Assembly (NCBI GenBank): GCA_965223775.1
Contig: OZ245021.1
Span: 1,426,001 to 1,490,000 of the forward strand
From: JAJDXW01 sp965223775
Lineage (GTDB): Bacteria > Pseudomonadota > Gammaproteobacteria > HK1
Length of the DNA: 64,000 nt
Direction of reading: 5' to 3'
The position numbers and the translations under genes are program-made. This document shows positions 49,556 through 57,043 of this stretch, one piece after another. Each line of letters starts with the position of its first letter. The first letter of the stretch is position 1. Under the pieces are notes generated by a model, which did not search any database, was not told where the DNA came from, and was given only the letters and a program-made list of their open reading frames with translations.

Positions 49556-50333
49556 GCGCATCTGGAACGCAAGCAGCGAGATCGTCCTGCCGAGCGCGGT
49601 GCTCGTCGTCCTCGTCGTGGTGTGGGAGGCGTCGGTACACGCATTCGAGCTCCCGGTGTACCTGCTGCCGGCCCCCAGCCTCATCTGGGTGGAGAGCTTC
49701 GCGGTCGCGGACACGATGGCGGGCCATGCGCTCGCCACCATGCGCACCGTGGCCTACGGGTTTGCCGCCTCCGTCATCATCAGCGTGCCGCTGGCGGTTG
49801 TGCTGACCTCCTCGCGCTACGTGTCGGCCGCGATCTACCCCTTGCTCGTGTTCACACAGTCGATTCCGAAGGTGGCGCTCGCCCCCATCCTGGTGGTGAT
49901 GCTGGGCGCATCGGAGCTTCCCCGGGTCATCGTCACCTTCCTCGTCGCGTTCTTCCCGCTCGTCATTGCGGTCGCGGTGGGCCTTCTCTCGGTGCCGGCC
50001 GACCTGGTCGAGCTCGGGCGCTCCTACAAGGCTTCCAAGCTGCAGGAGCTGCTTCGCATCCGGCTTCCCTACGCGATTCCGTTCGTCTTCAGCGGCCTCA
50101 AGGTCGCGATCGCCCTCTCCGTGGTGGGGGCGGTGGTGGGCGAGTTCGTCAATGCCGACCAGGGGCTCGGATACCTCATCGTTTCGGCGACCGCGTTCTT
50201 CCGCACCCCGGTCGCATTCGGCGCGCTGATCCTGCTGTCGGTTCTCGGGGTGGTACTGTTCCAGCTCGTGGTCATCATCGAGCGGGTCTTCTTTCCCTGG
50301 TCGGCCGAGAGCGACGAGATGGTCATCGTCTGA
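49470..50333 (+). CDS. ABC transporter permease (SsuC/TauC type)
   Basis: 287 residues with six predicted helices: VLPSAVLVVLVVVWEASVHAF, HALATMRTVAYGFAASVIISVPLAVVL, YPLLVFTQSIPKVALAPILVVMLG (the typical QSIPKVALAPL segment), and the EAA-type loop VELGRSYKASKLQELLRIRLPYAIPFVFSGLKVA. The start is GTG at 49470 with GGAGGG 5 bases ahead, inside the ATPase gene. It forms the pore with a second copy of itself. An aminohydrolase gene follows 28 bp later and is probably co-transcribed. Confidence 0.9.
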   Translation: MNSKTAPDEFDALSLGLTAPQSPARRRLRRIWNASSEIVLPSAVLVVLVVVWEASVHAFELPVYLLPAPSLIWVESFAVADTMAGHALATMRTVAYGFAASVIISVPLAVVLTSSRYVSAAIYPLLVFTQSIPKVALAPILVVMLGASELPRVIVTFLVAFFPLVIAVAVGLLSVPADLVELGRSYKASKLQELLRIRLPYAIPFVFSGLKVAIALSVVGAVVGEFVNADQGLGYLIVSATAFFRTPVAFGALILLSVLGVVLFQLVVIIERVFFPWSAESDEMVIV

Positions 50334-50361
50334 GCGGGTTCGAACGAGGAGCACGGAAACC

Positions 50362-51858
50362 ATGCACACGATCATCCGGGGCGGGCGGCTGCTCGATATC
50401 GAGCGCCACTCGGCGGAGCCCGCCGACGTGCTCGTCGAGGGGGATACGGTGCGCGAGATCGGGCGGCCGGGAATGGCCGCCCCGGCGGACGCGTTCCCCC
50501 GTGACGCCACCGGCCGGCTCCTCATGCCGGGCCTGGTGAACGCCCACACGCACGGCCACAACAATCTCGCCAAGAGCCTCGGCGACCGTTGGACGCTGGA
50601 GCTGCTGCTCAACGCGGCGCCGTGGATTACGGGCAACCGCACGCTCGAGGACAAGTACCTCTCCACCCTCATCGGAGCGGTGGAGATGGTGCGCAAGGGA
50701 TGCACCGCCGCCTATGACCTCAATTTCGAGCTCCCCGCTCCGACTTCGGAGGGGCTCGAAGCGATCGGCCGCGCTTACGCCGACGCGGGGATGCGCGCGG
50801 TCGTGGCTCCGATGATGGCCGACCGGACGTTCCATCAAGCGATTCCGGGCCTGATGGATGCACTTCCGGCCGCGCTGCGGCGCGAGGCGGAGGCGGTTGC
50901 GCTGGAGCCGTTTGCGGCGAGCCTCGCCGCCTGGGAGCGCGCGCTGCGGGCATGGCCGTTCTCCCGCGACCAGGTGCGGCTCGCGCTCGCCCCGACCATC
51001 CCCCACCACTGCAGCGAAGAGTTCCTTCGGGCGGCGCGGGCCGCGGCGCTCGAGCACGGGGTGGGGTTTCATACCCATCTTGCCGAGTCGAAGGTCCAGG
51101 CCCATGCCGGGATCAGGCTCTACGGGATGACCCAGACCGCCTACCTCGACTCGCTCGGCGTGCTCGGCCCCCACTTCACGGCCGCGCACGCGGTGTGGCT
51201 CGATCGGGACGACATGCGCCGCATCGCGGATGCGGGCGGAGCGGTCGCCCACAATCCGGGTTCGAACGCGCGCCTGGGGAACGGCCTCGCGGCGGCGCGG
51301 GCCCTCCTCGACGCCGGCGTCCGGGTCGGAATCGGCACCGACGCCTGCACCTGCTCCGACAACCTCAACATGTTCGAGGCGATGCGGATCGCGTCGATGG
51401 TGTCGCGCGTCCAGGAGCTCGACTACGAGCGATGGCTGGAGACCGGGGAGGTCCTCGATCTGGCCACGCGAGGCAGCGCCGGGGTGCTCGGATTCGACGA
51501 CGAGATCGGAGCGATAGAGCCCGGCCGCAAGGCCGACATCGTCTTTCTCGACCTTGGGCAGATCAACTACGTGCCCTTGAACGATCCCGTCAACCAGATC
51601 GTCCACGGCGAAGACGGCACCGGGGTCGAGTCGGTCATGATCGGCGGACGCATGGTGCTCGAAGGACGGCGGATGGTCACGGTGGACGAAGCGAAGCTCG
51701 CGCGCGATGCGCAGGCTGCGGCCGAGCGTCTCGCCGCCGTCAATGCCGGCGCGCGTGCCGCGGCCGAACGGCTCGAAGGCGCGGTGGGGCGGTACGCGCT
51801 TGCGTGGTCGAGAGAGGATTACCATATCGAGCGCCATGCCCGCTGCACGCTCGAGTAG
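50362..51858 (+). CDS. amidohydrolase of the ATZ/TRZ/SAH-deaminase group
   Basis: 498 residues of the zinc-dependent aminohydrolase superfamily (subgroup with MtaD, guanine deaminase and TrzN): IIRGGRLLD N-terminal beta-domain, LMPGLVNAHTHGHNN with the first metal His pair (H62, H64), GFHTHLAESKVQAHAG with the third His, TAAHAVWLDRDDMRRIADAGGAVAHNPGSNARLGNG, and IGTDACTCSDNLNMFEAMR with the catalytic Asp. The members deaminate or dechlorinate heterocyclic substrates. The ATG at 50362 follows GAGGAG. It lies downstream of the importer and upstream of a DHDPS-family gene. Deamination of an imported heterocycle is the best guess. Confidence 0.91.
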   Translation: MHTIIRGGRLLDIERHSAEPADVLVEGDTVREIGRPGMAAPADAFPRDATGRLLMPGLVNAHTHGHNNLAKSLGDRWTLELLLNAAPWITGNRTLEDKYLSTLIGAVEMVRKGCTAAYDLNFELPAPTSEGLEAIGRAYADAGMRAVVAPMMADRTFHQAIPGLMDALPAALRREAEAVALEPFAASLAAWERALRAWPFSRDQVRLALAPTIPHHCSEEFLRAARAAALEHGVGFHTHLAESKVQAHAGIRLYGMTQTAYLDSLGVLGPHFTAAHAVWLDRDDMRRIADAGGAVAHNPGSNARLGNGLAAARALLDAGVRVGIGTDACTCSDNLNMFEAMRIASMVSRVQELDYERWLETGEVLDLATRGSAGVLGFDDEIGAIEPGRKADIVFLDLGQINYVPLNDPVNQIVHGEDGTGVESVMIGGRMVLEGRRMVTVDEAKLARDAQAAAERLAAVNAGARAAAERLEGAVGRYALAWSREDYHIERHARCTLE

Positions 51859-51909
51859 GTCGGTTGCGCCCAACGTCCGGGCGTCACAATCACACCAGGA
51901 CCCGTCGAG

Positions 51910-52818
51910 ATGAAGAACAAGCTGCGCGGCACCTACACCGTCATCATCACCCCGTTCACCGAGGACGGCTCCGCCGTCGACGAGCGGATGCTGCGCTGGC
52001 TGGTGGACTACCAGATCGGGGAGGGGATTCACGGCCTCATCCCGCTCGCGAGCAACGGCGAGCTCCTCTCGCTCACCGACGAAGAGCGCCACGAGGTCGC
52101 CCGCATCACCGTCGAGCAGGCGGCGGGCCGGGTGCCGGTGGTGGTGAGCACCACCCACGAGAGCACCGACTTCGCGATCCGCTACACCCGCGACGCGGAG
52201 GCGCTGGGGGCCGACGCGGCCATGGTGATGACGCCCTACTACGCCTGGATCGACGAGGAGGAGATCTTCACCCACTTCCGCCGCATCGCGGAGGCGGTGT
52301 CCATCCCCATCATGCTCTACAACCACCCGGCCTCGACGGTTCTCGACATGCAGCCCCCGCTCGTCGCGCGCCTCGCGGAGATCGACAACATCTCGTATAT
52401 CAAGGAATCCACCACCGATACGCGCCGCGTGTACCAAATCAACGAGCTCTGCGGCGACCGGATGACCGTGTTCGCGGGCTATCTCGGCTACGAGTCGTTC
52501 ATGGTGGGGGCCGAGGGGTGGGTGTCGGTCTGCGCCAACATCATGCCCCGCGAGTCGGCCCGGATGTTCGAGCTCGCGGTGGACGAGGACGACCGGGCCG
52601 GCGCCTGGGCGGTGTTCCGGGAGCTGGCCCAGGTGATCGACTGGCTCGGCGACCATCTCTACGCTCACGGGATGAAGGCCGCGTTCCAGCTCCTTGGCCG
52701 CAGCATGGGGCCGCCCCGCCCGCCCCGTCTCCCGCTCCCGGCGGCCAAGGTCGAGGAGCTGCGGGTGGTGATGGACCGGCTCGGCCTCTTCGACCGGAAG
52801 CTGCCTCCGGTCGCGTGA
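51910..52818 (+). CDS. dihydrodipicolinate synthase family (DapA-like) aldolase/lyase
   Basis: 302 residues forming a TIM barrel: LRGTYTVIITPFTEDGSAVDERMLRWLVDYQI, LIPLASNGELLSLTDEER, the Tyr 137 motif IMLYNHPAS, and the Schiff-base Lys 165 in YIKESTTD. The GxxGE pattern of true DapA (GTTGE) is SNGE here. Members are pyruvate-dependent lyases or dehydratases (KDG aldolase, hydroxyproline 2-epimerase pathway enzymes and others); DapA itself is unlikely. The ATG at 51910 lies 51 bp after the aminohydrolase gene. A second, related gene (54431) lies 1.6 kb downstream, separated by a VapBC insert. Confidence 0.9.
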   Translation: MKNKLRGTYTVIITPFTEDGSAVDERMLRWLVDYQIGEGIHGLIPLASNGELLSLTDEERHEVARITVEQAAGRVPVVVSTTHESTDFAIRYTRDAEALGADAAMVMTPYYAWIDEEEIFTHFRRIAEAVSIPIMLYNHPASTVLDMQPPLVARLAEIDNISYIKESTTDTRRVYQINELCGDRMTVFAGYLGYESFMVGAEGWVSVCANIMPRESARMFELAVDEDDRAGAWAVFRELAQVIDWLGDHLYAHGMKAAFQLLGRSMGPPRPPRLPLPAAKVEELRVVMDRLGLFDRKLPPVA

Positions 52819-52909
52819 CCGGCGGGCGGGGTCCAGATCCGCAGTAACCGGCCACCACGAAGTAGAGCGTGAAGCTGCCCCCGGTCGCGTGACCGGCGGG
52901 CGGGGTCTC
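52798..52909. repeat. 74-bp tandem duplication across the stop codon of the DHDPS-family gene
   Basis: AAGCTGCCTCCGGTCGCGTG at 52798 recurs at 52872 with one difference, each followed by ACCGGCGGGCGGGGTC. The first copy encodes the last residues (KLPPVA) and stop of the gene; the second repeats them in the gap. It is the third case in this window of a duplication of about 74 bp at a gene end. Confidence 0.85.
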
Positions 52910-52962
52910 CCGGTCCGCGGCGTCGCCAGCCCCTTCGCCGCGGACACGAACGAGAGAAGAGG

Positions 52963-53092
52963 TTGACCCCGCCGCACCGCGTGGTCCGGGGCGGGCGGGT
53001 GCTCGACGGCGACGGCGACGGCTTCGCCGATATCCTGATCGAAGGGGACACCATCCGGGCCGTCGGCCCGCGCGAGCCGGGCGCCCGATCGT
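52963..53092 (+). pseudogene. truncated 5' end of a second amidohydrolase gene
   Basis: Starting at TTG 52963 with GAGAAGAGG before it, the frame reads PPHRVVRGGRVLDGDGDGFADILIEGDTIRAVGP, the N-terminal beta-domain of amidohydrolases (compare MHTIIRGGRLLD...ADVLVEGDTVREIG at 50362). Likeness ends at about 53090 and no metal motif follows. The gene appears cut by the insertion that brought the VapBC region. Bases 53093-53404 otherwise show no gene I can support, only the leader of vapB. Confidence 0.65.
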
Positions 53093-53404
53093 GCCAAGCA
53101 GAACTACGGATCGCAGGCGCGCCCGCCATCGCCGTCAGATGGGGCGGCGTCCATGCGCCCCCGGATGGCGGCCTTGATGTGGACTGCCACGTCGATGACA
53201 GCGGTTTCCGCGGTGACTTCGAGCCGCGTCCGAGAACCGGCTTCCAGGTCGGAAACCGGCGATGCCTCCCTCAAGGATCGCAGCCGGGAGGTCTCCGAAG
53301 GGGCGACTGCGACGCATATGATCATGCTCGTCATTGGCGTTGCGCGTGGTAGCGACGTGGCGTAGGGTAGAAAGACCGTTCCTTCTTCTACCTCGGGGAT
53401 GGCC

Positions 53405-53662
53405 ATGGGCCTCAACATCAAGAATGACGAAACCTGTCTGCTCGCTCGCGATTTGGCGCGGCTGACCGGCGAGACCATGACCGGCGCCATTACCGTCGCG
53501 TTGCGCGAACGCCTTGCACGCGAGAAGCGCCAGCGTGACGTGGATGCCCGCATCGAGGAACTGCTTGCCATCGGGCGGCGCTGCGCCGAGTCGCTGGGGC
53601 CGGGGCCATCGGCCGCAGAGCATGGCGACCTGCTCTATGACGACCGGGGCCTGCCCAAGTGA
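53405..53662 (+). CDS. vapB: VapB-type antitoxin
   Basis: 85 residues: MGLNIKNDETCLLARDLARLTGETMTGAITVALRERLAREK is the standard VapB start, a short ribbon-helix-helix-like DNA-binding module. The tail ending HGDLLYDDRGLPK is the part that blocks the active site of the VapC partner. An in-frame ATG at 53399 (adding Met-Ala) is the alternative start. It overlaps the toxin gene by 4 bases (GTGA). The promoter is not clear. Confidence 0.88.
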   Translation: MGLNIKNDETCLLARDLARLTGETMTGAITVALRERLAREKRQRDVDARIEELLAIGRRCAESLGPGPSAAEHGDLLYDDRGLPK

Positions 53663-54045
53663 TTGTCGATAGCTCGGCGGTGCTGGCGATCCTGTTCAGC
53701 GAGCCGGATGCGAGGCGTCACGCCGGTGCGATCATGGCGGCTTCGCCGTGCCGCATGTCGGTCGCCAACGTGCTGGAAGCATCCATCGTCGTGGAACGTC
53801 GAGGCGGTGACGCGGCAGCGCACGAGCTCGACGCGCTCCTGGAAAGCGCGGAGGTCGAGCTGGTGCCCGTCACGGTCGAACACCTGGAAGCAGCTCGCCG
53901 TGCATGGCGCCGCTTCGGCAAGGGCAATCACCCGGCGAAACTGAACTTCGGCGACTGCTTCGCCTACGCGCTCGCCAAGGCGACGGGCGAGCCGTTGCTT
54001 TTCAAGGGTGAGGATTTCGCCCAAACGGATATCGAGGCGGCGTGA
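53659..54045 (+). CDS. vapC: VapC-type PIN-domain ribonuclease toxin
   Basis: 128 residues: MIVDSSAVLAILFSEPDA gives the first Asp of the PIN site (D4), LEASIVVERRGG gives the conserved Glu, LNFGDCFAYALAKATGEPLLFKGEDFAQTDI gives the two later Asp residues. All four acidic residues are present, so the nuclease should be active on tRNA or rRNA when free. It belongs to the MIVDSSA subgroup and differs from the first VapC in this window. GTG start at 53659, coupled to vapB. Confidence 0.9.
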   Translation: MIVDSSAVLAILFSEPDARRHAGAIMAASPCRMSVANVLEASIVVERRGGDAAAHELDALLESAEVELVPVTVEHLEAARRAWRRFGKGNHPAKLNFGDCFAYALAKATGEPLLFKGEDFAQTDIEAA

Positions 54046-54430
54046 CCGGGCGGGGCTACGTGCTTCGCCGTATCTGGCCAAGTCATCGCGCCGCTCGGGG
54101 CAAGGCCGGAAATCTCACGACCTGAACCCCGAGTCCAAGGACCTCGTGATGCGCCTCGCGCCCGCGGTGAGCGCGTTCTGTGTCGGGCTCTGCCGGGAGC
54201 CGTTCCACGTTCATCGCTACGCCGACCACGGCGTCGCCTGAATCTCCGCCTGATCTCCGCCTGATCTCCGCCTGACTTCGGAGGTCCGAGCACGGCGTGG
54301 AGCCTTCTCACGCCCGCCGCAGTGCAACGATTACATGACGGCGCGGCGAAGGCGCGGGTTGAAGTCGGCCTCGAATTGATCGAGTATCGAGAACGCCGCA
54401 ATCGGCCGCCACGTTCGCGAGGAGAAACCG
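54046..54430. other. intergenic after VapBC, with an 11-bp repeat
   Basis: Apart from three head-to-tail copies of CTGATCTCCGC (the first with one extra A) at about 54237-54272, I see nothing recognisable in these 385 bases. A short plus frame ending at 54241 has no family likeness. The last 20 bases hold the leader of the next gene with GAGGAGA. Confidence 0.45.
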
Positions 54431-55327
54431 ATGACGCAGTTTCGCGGAAGCTTCACCGTGATGGTCACGCCGTTTCGCGAGGATGGGCGGGGCATCGACG
54501 AGGCGGCCACCCGCCGGTTCGTCGACTGGCAGATCCGCGAAGGGGTGCCGGGGCTCATCCCTCTCGGCAGCACCGGGGAGTTCCTTTCGGTCGCCGACGA
54601 CGAGCGCACCCAACTCATCGAGATCCTCGTCGATCAGGTGAGAGGACGCGTCCCCGTCGTCGTCGGCACTGCCGCGGAGTGGACGGATGTGGCGGTCCGC
54701 TACAGCCGGGAGGCGGAGCATCTCGGCGCCGACGGGGTGATGGTGGTGCCGCCCTTCTACAGCTCTCCGACCGAGGACGAGCTCTTCGAGCACTACCGCC
54801 GGATCGCCGAGGCGATCTCCATCCCGATCATGGTCTACAACAACCCCAATACCTCGAACGTGGATCTGCGTCCGGAGTTCGTGGCCCGCCTCGGCGAGCT
54901 CGATGCGGTGCGGTACATCAAGGAGTCGAGCGGGGACATCTCGCGGGTGCGGGAGATTGCTCGTCTGACCGAGGGCGGGGTCACCTGCTTTGCCGGCTAC
55001 CATGCCTACGACTCCATGGTGCTTGGGGCCGACGGATACGTCTCGGTGTGCGGAAACGTCGTGCCGAGGCTCTCCGCCGATGTCTACCGCCTGACGGTGA
55101 CGCAAGGCAATCCCGACGCCGGCCGGGAGGTGTATCACCGCCTGCTGCCGCTCCTCGATGCCATCGCCGGCGACCTCTACGTATCCGCCACCCGGGCGGG
55201 GATGGAGATGGTGGGAATGCCCGCGGGCAATCCGCGCCCGCCCCGCCTGCCCCTCCCCGAGGGGCCGAGAGGCGAGATGCGCGCGGTGCTCGAGGACCTG
55301 GGGGTCCTGGCCGCCAAGGCGGCTTGA
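54431..55327 (+). CDS. dihydrodipicolinate synthase family (DapA-like) aldolase/lyase
   Basis: 298 residues: FRGSFTVMVTPFREDGRGIDEAATRRFVDWQI, LIPLGSTGEFLSVADDER with the phosphate/pyruvate-binding GSTGE, IMVYNNPNT with Tyr 136, and the Schiff-base Lys 164 in YIKESSGD. It is related to, but clearly different from, the 51910 gene (roughly half of positions look alike). It retains GSTGE and so is closer to canonical family members. GAGGAGA precedes the ATG. It leads into a TRAP transporter operon 73 bp downstream, which suggests the TRAP system brings in its substrate or a related acid. Confidence 0.91.
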   Translation: MTQFRGSFTVMVTPFREDGRGIDEAATRRFVDWQIREGVPGLIPLGSTGEFLSVADDERTQLIEILVDQVRGRVPVVVGTAAEWTDVAVRYSREAEHLGADGVMVVPPFYSSPTEDELFEHYRRIAEAISIPIMVYNNPNTSNVDLRPEFVARLGELDAVRYIKESSGDISRVREIARLTEGGVTCFAGYHAYDSMVLGADGYVSVCGNVVPRLSADVYRLTVTQGNPDAGREVYHRLLPLLDAIAGDLYVSATRAGMEMVGMPAGNPRPPRLPLPEGPRGEMRAVLEDLGVLAAKAA

Positions 55328-55400
55328 GGGCCGGGGGGACGGTCGGTCCCCGCGCCCCACCGCCGTGCAATCGAAGTCTTTACCTGAAGGAGTAAATTCC

Positions 55401-56384
55401 ATGCGAAAGCTGATAGTAGCCGGAGCGATCGCCGCCGTAGGGCTCGGGGGGGCGTTGTCCTCGGCCCCGGTCGGAGCCGCCGACATCGTGATCAAGGCCG
55501 GGCATTCCCAGAACGCCGGCGAGCCCATGGATCTGGGGCTTCAGATGATCGGCGAGCACCTCGAGAAGGCAACCGGCGGCAAGGCGACGCTCGAGGTCTT
55601 CCCCAACATGCAGCTCGGCGGCGAGGTCGAGATGATCAAGCAGGTGCTGACCGGGAGCCTCGACATCACCTCTCCCTCGAATGCGCCCCTCACCAACTTC
55701 GTGCCGGAGCTCAAGCTCTTCGACATGCCGTTCCTGTTCCGCGACCAAGACCACATGATCAAGGTGCTGCGCGGGCCGGTGCTGCAGGAGATCAACGCCG
55801 TCGTCGCGAAGCGCGGCATCCGGCTCCTCGGGGTCTACAACGTCGGGGTCCGGCATCTGATGACCAAGGAGCCGGTGACGAGCATCGAGGATCTCCAGGG
55901 GCTCAAGATCCGCACCATGCAGAGCAAGTACCACATGGCCGCGTGGAACGCCTTCGGGGCGAACGCCACCCCCATCAGCTACGCGGAGCTCTACTCTTCC
56001 CTTCAGACGGGGGTCGTGGACGGCGCCGAGGCGGCCAACACGAACTACTACGAGAAGAAGTTCTACGAGGTCGCGCCCAATTGGGGGCAGGTGGGCTGGA
56101 CCATCCTGACCGCGCCGATCATCATGTCGGAGAAGAAGTTCCAGTCGCTGCCGGCCGACGTCCAGACCGCGCTCCTCGAGGGCGGGGCGAAGGCGGCGGA
56201 GTGGGAGCAGGACCACTACGCGGAGGTGGACGCGGGACGCCTCGGGAAGATCGAGGAGGCGGGGGTCACGATCACCGCGCTTGATCCGGTCCCGTTCCGT
56301 GAAGCGGCGAAGAAGGTCTACGAGGAGTTCCTCACCGACGAGAACGAGAAGCGCCTGCTCCAGATGATCCTGGATACGATGTAG
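55401..56384 (+). CDS. dctP: TRAP transporter solute-binding protein (DctP family)
   Basis: 327 residues with a Sec signal (VAGAIAAVGLGGALSSAPVGAA), then IVIKAGHSQNAGEPMDLGLQMIGEHLEKATGGKATLEVFPNMQLGGEVEMIKQV, the usual DctP opening, and LKIRTMQSKYHMAAWNAFGANATPISYAELYSSLQTGVVDGAEAANTNYYEKKFYEV. The Arg in KIRTMQS holds the ligand's carboxylate in the family. It captures an organic acid in the periplasm for the DctQM permease encoded next. AAGGAG lies 9 bases before the ATG at 55401. Confidence 0.92.
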   Translation: MRKLIVAGAIAAVGLGGALSSAPVGAADIVIKAGHSQNAGEPMDLGLQMIGEHLEKATGGKATLEVFPNMQLGGEVEMIKQVLTGSLDITSPSNAPLTNFVPELKLFDMPFLFRDQDHMIKVLRGPVLQEINAVVAKRGIRLLGVYNVGVRHLMTKEPVTSIEDLQGLKIRTMQSKYHMAAWNAFGANATPISYAELYSSLQTGVVDGAEAANTNYYEKKFYEVAPNWGQVGWTILTAPIIMSEKKFQSLPADVQTALLEGGAKAAEWEQDHYAEVDAGRLGKIEEAGVTITALDPVPFREAAKKVYEEFLTDENEKRLLQMILDTM

Positions 56385-56421
56385 GGTCGACCCTCGCATC
56401 TCGATCCACGAACGGCGGACT

Positions 56422-56450
56422 GGCCGGGCGAAGCGCAAGCTCGCCCGGCC
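56422..56450 (+). terminator. stem-loop between dctP and dctQ
   Basis: GGCCGGGCGA (56422-56431) and TCGCCCGGCC (56441-56450) pair perfectly over 10 bp with a 9-base loop. No T-run follows, so it is more likely an mRNA-stabilising or attenuating hairpin that lets the binding protein be made in excess over the membrane subunits, as in many importer operons. Confidence 0.65.
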
Positions 56451-56515
56451 GCTTCGTCTTGGAGGAAGATGCCTCCTGACGCGAGAAGGGCGGGGACGTT
56501 CGAGGTGACGGCGGG

Positions 56516-57043
56516 GTGAACGCGGCGGGCGCGGTTCTCACGCGGATCGTCGCGGGAGTTCGTCTCGCGGTCGCGGCGCTGGTCGTCGCCTGCTTCGCCT
56601 ACATGACCCTTGCGGTCCTCGCCCAGGTCTTCGGACGCTACGTCTTCAACTACTCGATCTCCTGGACGGAGGAGACGGCCCGCTACGCGCAGATCTGGGT
56701 CGTGCTCATGGGGGCCGGGATCGCCATGCGGCGGGGGCTCCACGTGGCGGTGGATGCGCTCGTGGCCATGCTGCCCCTCGCCTGGGCGCGCGCGTTCAGC
56801 CTGCTCGTCGTGGCCGGCGCGCTCTGGTTTCTCGGCGTCGTCGTCTACGGCAGCCTGCCGCTCATCGAGCTCGGATGGCTGTTCGAGACCTCCTCCGTGC
56901 TCCAGCTTCCGATGTGGGTCATCTACCTCTCCCTGCCGCTCGGCGCGATGTACTTCGCCGTCGAGCTCGTGGCCCGGGTGGTGGAGCGATGGGACCAGCC
57001 ATTCGGCATACGCGTCGCCGAGGTGGGAGATTCCGCGTCGTGA
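56516..57043 (+). CDS. dctQ: TRAP transporter small permease (DctQ family)
   Basis: 175 residues with four predicted membrane helices: LAVAALVVACFAYMTLAVLAQVFGRYVFNYSISWTEETARYAQIWVVLMGAGIAMRRGLHVAVDALVAMLP carries the family signature (GRYVF, W-T-E-E-x-A-R, R-x-G-x-H). It assists the large permease subunit. GTG at 56516 is the start that gives the expected length. It overlaps dctM by 4 bases (GTGA), so the two are translated together. Confidence 0.9.
   Translation: MNAAGAVLTRIVAGVRLAVAALVVACFAYMTLAVLAQVFGRYVFNYSISWTEETARYAQIWVVLMGAGIAMRRGLHVAVDALVAMLPLAWARAFSLLVVAGALWFLGVVVYGSLPLIELGWLFETSSVLQLPMWVIYLSLPLGAMYFAVELVARVVERWDQPFGIRVAEVGDSAS

Noticed and set aside
50323..53097. A 924-codon minus-strand open frame
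   Set aside because: It lies opposite the aminohydrolase and DHDPS-family genes, whose motifs are complete; its composition (Arg, His, Asp, Gly-rich) is typical of antisense frames.
53104..53571. A minus-strand gene opposite vapB
   Set aside because: Serine/arginine-rich shadow of vapB with no start signal; the vapB frame has the standard MGLNIKN opening.
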